Below are positions 1-8,658 of a DNA stretch of 30,823 nucleotides, piece by piece. The notes below the pieces were generated by a model. That model was given only the letters and a program-made list of their open reading frames with translations. It ran no database searches and was not told where the DNA came from. A program made the position numbers and the translations under genes. Source of the DNA: CAYLYM01 sp964387645 (GTDB taxonomy: Bacteria > Calditrichota > Calditrichia > RBG-13-44-9). The stretch lies in NCBI GenBank assembly GCA_964387645.1, contig CAYLYM010000037.1, forward strand, positions 1 to 30,823, written 5' to 3'. Each line of letters opens with the position of its first letter. Positions within the stretch are counted from its first letter, which is position 1.

Positions 1-185
1 TGGGATTTTTCGATTCTCTTTCATTCACATATTCTTCATCTTAATCCAACTGACTCTGTTCAAAAGTCTAACAACATAATTTTTAACCAGTTGTTCATAT
101 AAAAATAAGAAAATATATTTGGTTATTAATAAAGATGTGTTATCGAAACTCTTTCAGCAAACTTTAAAAACACATAATTAGAGAG

Positions 186-1028
186 ATGAGCAGAAAAAAC
201 TTTCTCGACTTGAGGATTGCTCAGCACAAAGCTTTATTGTGGATCATCGCCATCATTATTACAATTGCTTCCGCCATTTATCAGCGTTTGACTGGCCCTA
301 CCTACCCTCTCAGAGGAAAAGTAGAAATTGAAAATACTACAGTTTCCTTTAAACTACCAAGAAGCGCAACCACTGATAAAGATGCAGCCATTTCCATATA
401 CATCCCCAATCCAAAAATAACCGGATATATTCGATACAGGCGATATAAATCCCTTGACACCTGGATGGTGTTACCCTTAAAACGACAAAATGAGAAATTG
501 GCGGCCTTTTTGCCAAAACAACCGGCTGCAGGAAAACTCATGTATTATGTTTACCTGAAAAAAGGAAAGCGCAGCGTCTCTTTATCAGGGAATGAGCCTG
601 TGATCATTCGTTTCAAAGGTAATGTACCTGCCTGGATTTTAATACCCCATGTAGTGATGATGTTTCTGGCAATGCTTTATTCGAACCGCAGTGCTCTGGA
701 AGCATTGGATTCGCAAGGCAATAGTAAAAAGTACATGCAGTGGACTATTATTCTTTTCTTCATTGGTGGACTCATTCTTGGGCCCATTGTTCAAAAATTT
801 GCCTTTGGCGCCTTCTGGACCGGGGTACCTTATGGATATGATTTAACAGATAATAAAACTCTGCTCGCAGCTCTGGGTTGGATATGGGCCTGGATAAACA
901 ACCGCAAAGGGCGTGATGGTCGATTGTGGATACTATTTGCAGCTATCCTCATGCTAATGATTTATTTGATTCCACACAGTGTTCTGGGTTCCGAATTAGA
1001 TTACACAAAACTCCCGACAAACCAATAA
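186..1028 (+). CDS. Conserved-type multi-pass membrane protein, function unknown
   Basis: A 280-residue protein I cannot assign to a named family. One hydrophobic helix lies near the N-terminus (about residues 17-32). It is followed by a soluble, beta-rich and basic segment (about 33-148), and then four more hydrophobic stretches (about 150-166, 186-204, 225-238, 246-264). The C-terminal tail is short and polar. The layout, one anchor plus an extracytoplasmic domain plus a four-helix bundle, suggests an inner-membrane protein with a periplasmic domain. The most conserved-looking part is the loop VPYGYDLTDNKT before helix 4. The ribosome site is weak (AGAG very close to ATG). A strong terminator directly downstream suggests that the gene ends its own transcription unit. 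No function is inferred. Confidence 0.75.
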   Translation: MSRKNFLDLRIAQHKALLWIIAIIITIASAIYQRLTGPTYPLRGKVEIENTTVSFKLPRSATTDKDAAISIYIPNPKITGYIRYRRYKSLDTWMVLPLKRQNEKLAAFLPKQPAAGKLMYYVYLKKGKRSVSLSGNEPVIIRFKGNVPAWILIPHVVMMFLAMLYSNRSALEALDSQGNSKKYMQWTIILFFIGGLILGPIVQKFAFGAFWTGVPYGYDLTDNKTLLAALGWIWAWINNRKGRDGRLWILFAAILMLMIYLIPHSVLGSELDYTKLPTNQ

Positions 1029-1038
1029 ATTACTTATT

Positions 1039-1083
1039 GTTAAGATATGCGTATTCGGTGTTTTATACTATCTTAACTTTTTT
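1039..1083 (+). terminator. Rho-independent terminator of the membrane protein gene
   Basis: GTTAAGATA (1039-1047) pairs perfectly with TATCTTAAC (1069-1077). A further GTAT/ATAC pairing inside (1051-1054 with 1065-1068) lengthens the stem. The stem is followed at once by six T. It begins 10 nt after the stop codon of the preceding gene. Confidence 0.85.
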
Positions 1084-1253
1084 GCATGAAAATTTGATTA
1101 TACAAATTCTTTTTTCAGAAAAGATAAAAAAGGAAATAATTCATAAAGAATTTGTCCCATCTTTTAGGGGAAAATTATATCTGAAGAATATTTAGGTTGC
1201 ATTTTCTATCAAATTTTATTTAAAGGAATATTTTGTGCTCTTATGCCATTTAT

Positions 1254-1436
1254 TCATAAATACAAATCTACCAGGGCATTCGTTAAATTATCTCTTTGCT
1301 GCATCACTTTTTGCTCTATCGAAAGCTGAATCATTTTATTGGCCATTTCCCGATTTTCCTGTTGGGCCTGCTGGATCACTTTGAACATCTCCTGATTGGC
1401 TTGTTGAACATGTGAAGTGTTTGGATGGACTTTCAT
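1254..1436 (-). CDS. Small Gln-rich helical protein (60 aa), unknown function
   Basis: A longer 70-residue frame exists. The internal ATG at 1436 is preferred because AAGGAG lies 6 nt upstream of it, while the outer ATG has no such site. The predicted product begins MKVHPNTSHVQQ. It is almost entirely amphipathic helix, rich in Gln, Met, Asn and Glu (for example QQAQQENREMANKMIQL), with no cysteine, signal peptide or membrane segment. The pattern suits a small coiled-coil or oligomerising protein. It faintly recalls short motility-associated proteins, but I cannot claim that. It stands alone between two plus-strand genes. The strong ribosome site and clean composition support a real gene. Confidence 0.55.
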   Translation of the reverse strand: MKVHPNTSHVQQANQEMFKVIQQAQQENREMANKMIQLSIEQKVMQQRDNLTNALVDLYL

Positions 1437-1686
1437 ATTTTTCTCCTTCCCTGGATTTGAAATCATTATCGAATTAAATTCTCATACCTTTAATCTTTTT
1501 CTCAAATGAACATCTCATTAAAAAATGATTCTTAATATTATTCCAGGAAAAACAAATAGCTTTTAAATTTGATGAGCTTAGAAGGATAATCAAGTGATTA
1601 TATCCAAAATCTTTATTTTTTAGTGGATTTTTCTTAAAAGAATTATTAAAACCCAATGGAGATGAATTGAATATAAAGGATAATGA

Positions 1687-2700
1687 ATGAAAAAAATTCT
1701 TATCATTCATACGGGTGGTACTTTTGGAATGGTTCCTATAGAGCCATCCAAACCATTAGCTCCACCCGCCGTGCAGGATCATATCCTCAATTACGTGCCA
1801 GAGATTGTGAAAATTGCCAATGTGGATTTTGAAACTGCATTTAATATCGATAGTGCCAACATTCAAATACGCCACTGGCAAAAATTAACAAAAATCATAA
1901 GACAATCTTATAACCACTACGATGGATTTGTAATCATTCACGGAACCGATGCCATGGTTTATACGGCCTGCGCTCTATCCTTTATGCTACAAGGTCTATC
2001 AAAACCCGTGATCCTGACCGGTTCACAAAGGCCTCTTGCTCAAATTCGCAGCGATGCCCGAAGTAATTTGATCAACTCCCTCGAACTGGCCACTGCACAA
2101 ATACCAGAAGTATGTATTTTTTTTGGCATTCATTTATATCGGGGCAATCGCACCATAAAGATTTCCAGTACCCATTATGACGCCTTTATTAGTCCCAACT
2201 ATCCCCCTTTAGCAGAAGTAGGCCTCGATATTTCTATTTCAAAAAAAGATTTACTTAATCCTGGTAAAAACTTAGTTATCCACGATCAATTCGACGACAG
2301 AGTATTTTGTTTCCGGTTCCATCCTGGTCTTCATCCAGAATATTTAAAAGGGTTACTTGATTCCCCAGTGAAAGCAGTAGTTATTGAGGCACTGGGTTCA
2401 GGAAATATGGCTATATTTGAAAATTCCATGATTCCCTGGGTAGAGGAGATGAACAAAGCTGGAAAAATAGTGGTGATCAATTCAGAGAGTCCTTATGGCA
2501 GAATTAATCTTGACCTTTATGAATCAGGTAGGCGGATCAAGGATGCCGGTGCAATCCCGGCTGAAGATATGACCACCGCAGCCTCTATTATCAAATTGAT
2601 GTTTCTTTTAGGATCATATAAAAATGAAATTAAAACAATAAAAGATAGGTTTGGCCAACCAATAGCCGGAGAATTAACCCTTTATTCAACAAAATCTTGA
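1687..2700 (+). CDS. ansA: Type I (cytoplasmic) L-asparaginase
   Basis: This enzyme hydrolyses L-asparagine to aspartate and ammonia. The 337-residue length is normal for the family. Diagnostic motifs are HTGGTFGM at the N-terminus, with nucleophile Thr12, and IHGTDAM with the Thr87-Asp88 pair. The family segment RSDARSNL lies near 121-128, and a Lys at about 158 follows RGNRT. No signal peptide is present, as expected of the cytoplasmic AnsA type. The start is supported by AAAGGA about 6-8 nt upstream. A Rieske-type gene begins 35 nt downstream on the same strand and may be co-transcribed. Glutaminase side activity or a role in Asn-tRNA formation cannot be excluded, but the length and motifs fit AnsA best. 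Confidence 0.9.
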   Translation: MKKILIIHTGGTFGMVPIEPSKPLAPPAVQDHILNYVPEIVKIANVDFETAFNIDSANIQIRHWQKLTKIIRQSYNHYDGFVIIHGTDAMVYTACALSFMLQGLSKPVILTGSQRPLAQIRSDARSNLINSLELATAQIPEVCIFFGIHLYRGNRTIKISSTHYDAFISPNYPPLAEVGLDISISKKDLLNPGKNLVIHDQFDDRVFCFRFHPGLHPEYLKGLLDSPVKAVVIEALGSGNMAIFENSMIPWVEEMNKAGKIVVINSESPYGRINLDLYESGRRIKDAGAIPAEDMTTAASIIKLMFLLGSYKNEIKTIKDRFGQPIAGELTLYSTKS

Positions 2701-2734
2701 GATAACAAATAAATTCAATCATTGTAATTAAGAA

Positions 2735-3055
2735 ATGAAATCAATCTTTGTCGGAACTTTAGATAAGATTAAACAGTCTAATCCCTTCATCTTAAATCAT
2801 TTTCCCTATGAGCAGGTTGCAATCTTCTATATAAAAGAAGGGTGCTTTACCGTGGAAAATAGATGTCCACATGTTGGAGCTTTTCTTCATGAGGGTCAGG
2901 TAGAAAGACGTGTTCTACCATGCCCCTGGCATGGCTTGCAGTTTGATTGAAAAATGGCTCGTTACCTGATTGAACCCTGGGCTCGGCATAAAACGTATTT
3001 GAGAAAATTTGAAGGGAATAAAGTTTATACTACATTATTTGAATCTAACCTATAA
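2735..3055 (+). pseudogene. Rieske [2Fe-2S] ferredoxin interrupted by an in-frame TGA
   Basis: The frame 2735-2950 encodes 71 residues with both Rieske cluster motifs: CPHVGAFLHEG (Cys and His ligands) and CPWHGLQFD. It then stops at TGA (2948-2950). Reading on in the same frame gives KMARYLIEPWARHKTYLRKF and EGNKVYTT before a TAA at 3053-3055. That is the C-terminal strand pattern expected after CPWHG-x-FD in small Rieske proteins, where FD is usually followed by Leu. A TTA-to-TGA change would explain the stop. The restored length of about 106 residues is normal for NirD/BphF-like ferredoxins. The gene is therefore a recent pseudogene, a sequencing error or a readthrough case. The cluster-binding half is intact. 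Confidence 0.75.
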
Positions 3056-3086
3056 TTTAAAAAATAGGCACAAACCGACCGACTCA

Positions 3087-3437
3087 TCATTTTTCTTTTT
3101 GATCAATAATGACATCTTCTTTCACTGGGGTGAAAATACTGATTGCCACTGCTCTTTTATCTTTCACGGTCGTGGCGTGTGGAATATTAGGTGAGATAGA
3201 ACAGATATCTCCCTCTTTCAGAACGACTTTCTCTCCAGCAATTTCAAACTCTAGTTCTCCTTCTTCAATTAAAGTGACTTGCTCTTGTGGATGGGAATGT
3301 TCAGGGAAGCGTAACCCTGGTTCATAAACGTATCGCACTAACATAACATTTTTTGTACTAAAAACTTGCTGAGTCAGTTTGGGATCTAACGTTTTTCTAT
3401 CAGCTTTTTTCCAGGAAGATAGAATATAATTTGCCAT
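3087..3437 (-). CDS. Single-domain cupin protein
   Basis: A 116-residue cupin. Motif 1 is GLRFPEHSHPQEQVTLIEEG, with His47, His49 and Gln53 where many cupins have Glu. Motif 2 is GDICSISPNIPH, with His87. These four residues would bind a divalent metal. The start is supported by AAGGG about 7 nt upstream. The substrate is unknown: stand-alone cupins of this kind include small-molecule isomerases, dioxygenases and sugar-binding regulators. It converges with the Rieske gene and has no obvious operon partner. Confidence 0.8.
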   Translation of the reverse strand: MANYILSSWKKADRKTLDPKLTQQVFSTKNVMLVRYVYEPGLRFPEHSHPQEQVTLIEEGELEFEIAGEKVVLKEGDICSISPNIPHATTVKDKRAVAISIFTPVKEDVIIDQKEK

Positions 3438-3717
3438 AAAGTTTCCCTTTAATTTGTTGTGTCAAGTAAAATAAACATCCATCCTATAACTGTCAATTTT
3501 TTAAAAAATTACTGGAAATTATTTTTTTTTAATATATATCAAACAATTTTAAGTGATTTTGCAATAAATATCTTGTATAATGAATCAGACTCAATTAAAA
3601 ATTATTCTTGAATAATTCTATCCAGGAGTAATTTATCATCCGCGAGTGGATATGGACATGACGTTTGTAAAGATAGAAAGGGAAGATTAACACGCACGAT
3701 TGTACAAATAGATTGCC

Positions 3718-4644
3718 TTAAAATAGAAAAGTTACATCTTTATCAAATCGATGTAACCCCGCATCTTTTGCTGCTTGAATAGCTTCATAGTATTCCGAAT
3801 GCCTTAATCGGCGAGCAATATCTGTGTAATTTCTCGCTTCGCCATACGGACGGTATTGTGCCATGACATTGATATAGGTATTCTTAGAAATATTCCGGGC
3901 AATAAAATTAAAAATATTTCGAGATTGATCGATCTGTCCAGGCATTACCAGGTGTCTGACTAATAATCCCCTCACAGCAACTCCGTTTTGAATAATAAGA
4001 TCACCAACCTGACGATGCATTTCTTTTATTGCTTTCTTAGCGACCTTGGCATAGTTTTTTACGGCAGTATATTTTTGGGCCACTTCATCATCAAAAAACT
4101 TAAAATCAGGCATATAAATATCTACGATTCCATCCAGTAATTTAAGTGAAGTCATGCTATCATATCCACTGGAGTTGTAAATCAGAGGGATCCGCAGTCC
4201 CCTTTCAGCAGCGAACTGAATGGCTTCTATAACTTGCGGTACCACATGGCTGGGAGTGACAACATTAATATTATGACACCCCATTACTTGAAGTTCAAGC
4301 ATCATTTCTCCAAAGCGCTGAACGCTAACTTCGTAACCTTCCACCAAATGGCTAATCTCGTAATTTTGGCAAAACAGGCATTTGAGATTGCAGCCTGCCA
4401 TAAAAATTGTGCCCGATCCCCTTGTCCCAACTAATGGAGCTTCTTCACCAAAATGGGGGAAAAAGCTGGATATAATAGGCCTACTTCCAGTACGGCACTC
4501 ACCTAATTCACCTGTTAATCGATTTACACGGCAATTTTGTGGACAAACCTGGCAGTTAGCTAATAATTGGCGTGCTCGATGTAGCTTTTCTGCAAACTTT
4601 CCTTGTTCAAGTGTTTCTATGTATCGTGGTAAAAAAGCTTTCAT
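3718..4644 (-). CDS. Radical SAM protein, PflA-like activase family
   Basis: A 308-residue radical SAM enzyme. The [4Fe-4S]/SAM motif is CNLKCLFCQN (Cys85, Cys89, Cys92) preceded by GTIFMAGC. An extra N-terminal cysteine cluster (Cys31, Cys34, Cys38, Cys50; CQVCPQNC...GECRTG) is typical of the branch annotated as putative pyruvate formate-lyase activating enzyme (COG1313). Later segments HVVPQVIEAI, VDIYMPDFKF and LLVRHLVMPG match that branch. No glycyl-radical enzyme gene is adjacent, so a role as an activase is unproven. The protein is cytoplasmic. The ribosome site is weak. Confidence 0.85.
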   Translation of the reverse strand: MKAFLPRYIETLEQGKFAEKLHRARQLLANCQVCPQNCRVNRLTGELGECRTGSRPIISSFFPHFGEEAPLVGTRGSGTIFMAGCNLKCLFCQNYEISHLVEGYEVSVQRFGEMMLELQVMGCHNINVVTPSHVVPQVIEAIQFAAERGLRIPLIYNSSGYDSMTSLKLLDGIVDIYMPDFKFFDDEVAQKYTAVKNYAKVAKKAIKEMHRQVGDLIIQNGVAVRGLLVRHLVMPGQIDQSRNIFNFIARNISKNTYINVMAQYRPYGEARNYTDIARRLRHSEYYEAIQAAKDAGLHRFDKDVTFLF

Positions 4645-4838
4645 TCAATATAAACTATTTAAAAAATTTAAAATCCGTTTTAATGCGATTCAACCAAATC
4701 AGATACTGAGCGCTTTAAATTGATAATCAATTTTTTCCTTTTAAAATTAGAAGTCACTCGAATTTCATAAGCATCCATTCTGAACTCAAAAATTGGCCGT
4801 TTATTCACGCTATGTTTAATGTAAAATCCTAAAACTCA

Positions 4839-6050
4839 TTAATTTTTGTTATCTGCCTCCACCGCTTCAATTAACATTTCAAAAAAGCGAGGTTCTGCAT
4901 CTATAACCCTGTTCCAGTTTGGAATAAAGGCTGTTTCGAATGGATTTTCCAGAAGTTCCTGCCCGGCACGGATAATACTCTGGACAAAACTCTCTGCAGC
5001 CATGGCTTCTTCATGCCGATCGTACTCTAATCCATTCAGCGAAGCATCCATGGCGTAACGCCCGATGAAATCTCTGGCCGTGCGCGAATAGGTAGATTTC
5101 AAGGTGATAAAAAATTCATTTGTAAAAACAATACCCTGTGCGGCCAGCGTTCTGAAAAGAGATTTCGAGATATCGGTAGCCATTTTAAGTAAACCAGTAT
5201 TCAAATCATCATATACCATATTTTGGTGTTTATGCTCATAAACTTTTGCAATATCTACCTGGGCAATTCGATGGATAACCGTATTACGATGAACTTCAGA
5301 CAGAACACCCATCTCCATGCCCCAATCGGATGGAATACGAATCCGTTGAGCAAGATCAATACTTAAAGCGAATTCACCAGCCAGAATGTAACGAAAACTA
5401 TCTAAATATTCCAGAAAATCGTTCTGCCCAAGCATTTTACGCAAGGCTCGAATGAGCGGAATGACAAAAAGACGCGTTACCCGGCCATGTAATTTATTGG
5501 AAACTCTTGAATAAAATCCTTTACAAAATTCGAAGGGGTGGGTGGGGTGCATCATGGGATAAACCAACCTGGCCAGCAATTCTCGGTTGTAATTCACAAT
5601 GTCACAGTCATGCAAGGCAATAACATTCGATGCCCCTCTTGCCAGAATGTAGCCGAAAGCCATCCAGGACTGACTACCCTTTCCCTGCTCACCAATTTCA
5701 ATGCCAATGTTACTTAAATGATCATATAATTTTTTCATACGAGGTCCGTCGTTCCAGATGATTCTCCAGCGTTGTGGTAATGTAGAAAAAAATTCCTTGG
5801 CATATTTAAATTGCTTCTCGTTCATATGATTCATGGTGATAACAATTTCGTTGACATAATGCACATCTTTAAATTGAGGAACAATTTTGGGCAGCGCCGG
5901 ACCCTCTAATTCCGAGTAAAGCGAAGGCAGAATCAGGGCTAACCGTCGTTTGCGCGCATTTCCCACTAATTCTTCTTCAATTTCCTCTAAAGACCGATCT
6001 GTTAACCGATGCAAGGTAACAATCTGACCATTTTGAAAAAAATCAGACAT
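4839..6050 (-). CDS. Family-2-fold glycosyltransferase, probable glucosyl-3-phosphoglycerate synthase
   Basis: The start is placed at the second ATG (6050), not the ATG four codons upstream, because GGAG lies 6 nt before it. The 403-residue protein has a GT-A fold signature: a nucleotide-binding start (RLALILPSLYSELEG), the EQGKGSQSWMAFG segment, then the metal-binding HDCDIV motif (147-152). No membrane helix is seen. The pattern resembles GT81-type glucosyl-3-phosphoglycerate synthases, which join NDP-glucose to 3-phosphoglycerate on the way to the compatible solute glucosylglycerate. It lies 167 bp downstream of the sugar-phosphate operon on the same strand, which fits a glucose-derived product. 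Donor and acceptor are inferred. A mannosyl-3-phosphoglycerate or other alpha-glycosyl synthase is possible. Confidence 0.65.
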   Translation of the reverse strand: MSDFFQNGQIVTLHRLTDRSLEEIEEELVGNARKRRLALILPSLYSELEGPALPKIVPQFKDVHYVNEIVITMNHMNEKQFKYAKEFFSTLPQRWRIIWNDGPRMKKLYDHLSNIGIEIGEQGKGSQSWMAFGYILARGASNVIALHDCDIVNYNRELLARLVYPMMHPTHPFEFCKGFYSRVSNKLHGRVTRLFVIPLIRALRKMLGQNDFLEYLDSFRYILAGEFALSIDLAQRIRIPSDWGMEMGVLSEVHRNTVIHRIAQVDIAKVYEHKHQNMVYDDLNTGLLKMATDISKSLFRTLAAQGIVFTNEFFITLKSTYSRTARDFIGRYAMDASLNGLEYDRHEEAMAAESFVQSIIRAGQELLENPFETAFIPNWNRVIDAEPRFFEMLIEAVEADNKN

Positions 6051-6217
6051 TGTTTTCTCCATTAAATTAATTTATTGCAATTAGTGGTTTTATATAAAAT
6101 TTAAAATCGAATTTGTATATTGGCAAACAATTTCACGAATGGACAAAGTTCCATTAAGCAAAAAATTAGCCAATTAAAAAATTAAAAGATTTACAAGTCA
6201 TTGCGATTAAAGAATAA

Positions 6218-6958
6218 TTACAATTCCAATTTAGATGCCGCGATTTCGTCCAGGAACCATTCGAGCATTCCATCGATGGGCTTAACCTGGGATGCAGGAT
6301 AGCGGTCTGATCCTGATTCATTTTTCAGGATCGCCCGGACGATGGCAGTTTTACTCTCACCAGTCACCAAAAACGAAATTCTCCTGGCATGGTTGATAAC
6401 TGGCAGTGTCAGCGAAACTCTTTTTTGTCCTGTTTCAGGATGCGTAGTTACCACGCAGATGCTATTTTGTTCTTCTAATTCAGGCGTTTTCGGAAAAAGA
6501 GAAGCGGTATGTCCATCTGTACCCAATCCCAACAATATCCAATCAAATACCGGCCAATTATCTTCTCCTAACAGAACATGACCGCAAATTTCCTCCGCGT
6601 ATCGATTGGTCTCAAGAATTGGATCATTCTCTCCTTTAATCCGGTGAATGTTTTTATCAGGAATAGAAATGTGGCTCAATAAACTTTTATATGTCATGCC
6701 ATAATTACTTTGCGGATCATCGGGATGAACACATCTTTCATCTCCCCAGAAAAAATGAACATGGTTCCAGTTGATTCTATTTCCATAAGCGGGTTGTGCC
6801 AGACTCTCGAATAATATTCTTGGTGTATTCCCCCCAGAAAGCGCGACATTTAAATTTTCCCCCTCTTTTACAAAATTTTGAACTGTTTGAGCAAAATTAT
6901 CAGCGACTGACTTTGCCAATTCCTTTGCTGTTTTAAATCTATAAATTTTTACTTTCAT
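6218..6958 (-). CDS. pgl: 6-phosphogluconolactonase
   Basis: This enzyme hydrolyses 6-phosphogluconolactone, the product of the zwf enzyme encoded just upstream (26-bp gap). The 246-residue length is typical. Family motifs are VALSGGNTPRILFESLA (phosphate-binding loop), HFFWGDERCVHPDDPQSNYG and LLGLGTDGHTASLFP, followed by RVSLTLPVINHARRISFLVTGESK. It is the last gene of the tal-pgi/HAD/zwf/pgl cluster. The ribosome site (AAAGG) is about 12 nt from ATG, somewhat far. Confidence 0.93.
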   Translation of the reverse strand: MKVKIYRFKTAKELAKSVADNFAQTVQNFVKEGENLNVALSGGNTPRILFESLAQPAYGNRINWNHVHFFWGDERCVHPDDPQSNYGMTYKSLLSHISIPDKNIHRIKGENDPILETNRYAEEICGHVLLGEDNWPVFDWILLGLGTDGHTASLFPKTPELEEQNSICVVTTHPETGQKRVSLTLPVINHARRISFLVTGESKTAIVRAILKNESGSDRYPASQVKPIDGMLEWFLDEIAASKLEL

Positions 6959-6984
6959 AAATGATCGTACCTTTTCTTAAAATT

Positions 6985-8565
6985 TTAGAGCTTACAATAA
7001 ACGCCATTGTTAGCCAGATTTTTGCAGGGATAACGCCAATCTTCTTCAGGATCATCAAATAAATTACTGGCTTCTTTGGGTCCCCATGTACCTGCAGGAT
7101 AACCATAAATAGGTATGGTTGGATCAGACTTCCAGGCCTCCAGGATGGGATTGACAAACTGCCAACAGGCATCTACTGCATCTGCCCTTGCGTAAAGCGT
7201 GGCATCGCCCAACATGCAATCTAACAATAGTCTTTCATAAGCATCGGGTAAATAAACTTCTGCCAGATCTGAATAATGGAAGTCCATATCCACTGTTTTT
7301 ATTTCGAATCCAGCCCCGGGCATCTTCATACCAAACTTTAACAAAACACCCTCGTCCGGCTGAATACGAATAACTAATTTATTATCTTCGTCATATCCTG
7401 TGTACTGGTGGGTAAAGAGCCGGTGTGGAGTCTTTTTAAAATGGATGACCACTTCTGTCACCCGGGTCGGAAGCCGTTTGCCAGTACGGATATAAAAGGG
7501 TACCCCGTCCCATCGCCAGTTATCGATAAAAAATTTTATTGCGACATAAGTTTCCGTACGGGAATCTTGAGCTACCCCTGGTTCTTCCCGATAACCTGGT
7601 ACCTTTTTGCCATGGATAGTGGATGCCGTATATTGCCCACGGATGACTCTTTCTCTCACCTGTTCCGGTGGGATTGGACAAAGAGATTGAAAAACTTTCA
7701 CTGTTTCATTCCGTACTGCATCGGCATTAAACACAGGCGGTGGTTCCATGGCAATAAGTCCCACAACTTGCAGCAGATGATTTTGAACCATATCACGCAG
7801 CGCTCCGGAATGATCATAATACCCACCGCGTCCTTCAACACCAATATGCTCGGCTGCAGTCACTTCCACATGATGAATGTAATTTCTATTCCACAGTGGC
7901 TCGAAAATACCATTGGCAAACCGAAAAGCCAAAACATTTTGAACTGTCTCTTTACCTAAATAATGATCAATACGATAGATTTGATTTTCATTAAATACCT
8001 TTTGTAAATTAGTATTCAGAAATCTGGCCGAGTTTAAGTCATATCCGAAAGGTTTTTCCACAATTATTCGCTTCCACCCTTCTCCATCTCCCTGTTTGTT
8101 CAATCCCTGAACTCCCAAACTTTCCGCCACAGTTTCGTATAAACCGGGTGGTGTGGCTAAATAATAAATGTAATTACCACCAATTCCCAGTTCTTTATCA
8201 ATTGCATTAAGGCGGTCTTTTAAATTCTTATAATCTTCAAGTTTTTTTGTGTCAATTGTTTGATAGTATAAATTCTCGGTAAATTTATTTAAAAGTCCTG
8301 ATTCGACAGGTTTTCTTTCGCAAAATGTCTTTATATTTGTTAATATGTGATCTCGAAAGGCTACATCGGAAAAAACCGTACGTCCTACTCCCAGAATAGC
8401 AAACTTTTCCGGCAATAAGTCTTGCCGATACAAATCAAATAAAGCAGGAATGAGTTTTCGCCTGGTTAAATCACCCGATGCACCAAAAATAACCAGTATA
8501 CAATTCACAGGCTTTTGCATATCGTTTGCTTTATCTTCCTTTTTATGTCGACTAATTTTATACAT
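6985..8565 (-). CDS. zwf: Glucose-6-phosphate 1-dehydrogenase
   Basis: This enzyme oxidises glucose-6-phosphate to 6-phosphogluconolactone with NADP or NAD, the first step of the oxidative pentose phosphate pathway. It shows the N-terminal dinucleotide site FGASGDLTRRKL (28-38), EKPFG (170-174) and the active-site signature RIDHYLGKE (198-206). The 526-residue length is slightly long because of a polar N-terminal stretch. An alternative ATG at 8520, giving 511 residues starting MQKPVNC, has AGGAAG about 14 nt upstream; the outer ATG has no clear site. The true start is therefore uncertain. The gene lies 94 bp after the HAD gene and 26 bp before pgl, in one operon. Confidence 0.93.
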   Translation of the reverse strand: MYKISRHKKEDKANDMQKPVNCILVIFGASGDLTRRKLIPALFDLYRQDLLPEKFAILGVGRTVFSDVAFRDHILTNIKTFCERKPVESGLLNKFTENLYYQTIDTKKLEDYKNLKDRLNAIDKELGIGGNYIYYLATPPGLYETVAESLGVQGLNKQGDGEGWKRIIVEKPFGYDLNSARFLNTNLQKVFNENQIYRIDHYLGKETVQNVLAFRFANGIFEPLWNRNYIHHVEVTAAEHIGVEGRGGYYDHSGALRDMVQNHLLQVVGLIAMEPPPVFNADAVRNETVKVFQSLCPIPPEQVRERVIRGQYTASTIHGKKVPGYREEPGVAQDSRTETYVAIKFFIDNWRWDGVPFYIRTGKRLPTRVTEVVIHFKKTPHRLFTHQYTGYDEDNKLVIRIQPDEGVLLKFGMKMPGAGFEIKTVDMDFHYSDLAEVYLPDAYERLLLDCMLGDATLYARADAVDACWQFVNPILEAWKSDPTIPIYGYPAGTWGPKEASNLFDDPEEDWRYPCKNLANNGVYCKL

Positions 8566-8658
8566 GAGATAAAGATCTAAACCTATTTTTATTTAACAAA
8601 TTTTAATTTTTTTATTTCAAATCAATTAACTTCGGGACATCTTATGATTACAACTCAT

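Noticed and set aside
1474..1710. 78-residue minus-strand frame overlapping the asparaginase start
   Set aside because: Low-complexity Asn/Phe/Ser composition from AT-rich non-coding DNA, no ribosome site, and it overlaps the start of a certain gene.
2948..2950. TGA in the Rieske gene as a selenocysteine codon
   Set aside because: The position is normally Leu, not a cluster or catalytic cysteine, and no obvious SECIS-like hairpin was seen directly downstream.
7408..7959. Long plus-strand frame (183 codons) inside zwf
   Set aside because: It is antisense to a strongly conserved gene and has no family-like pattern.
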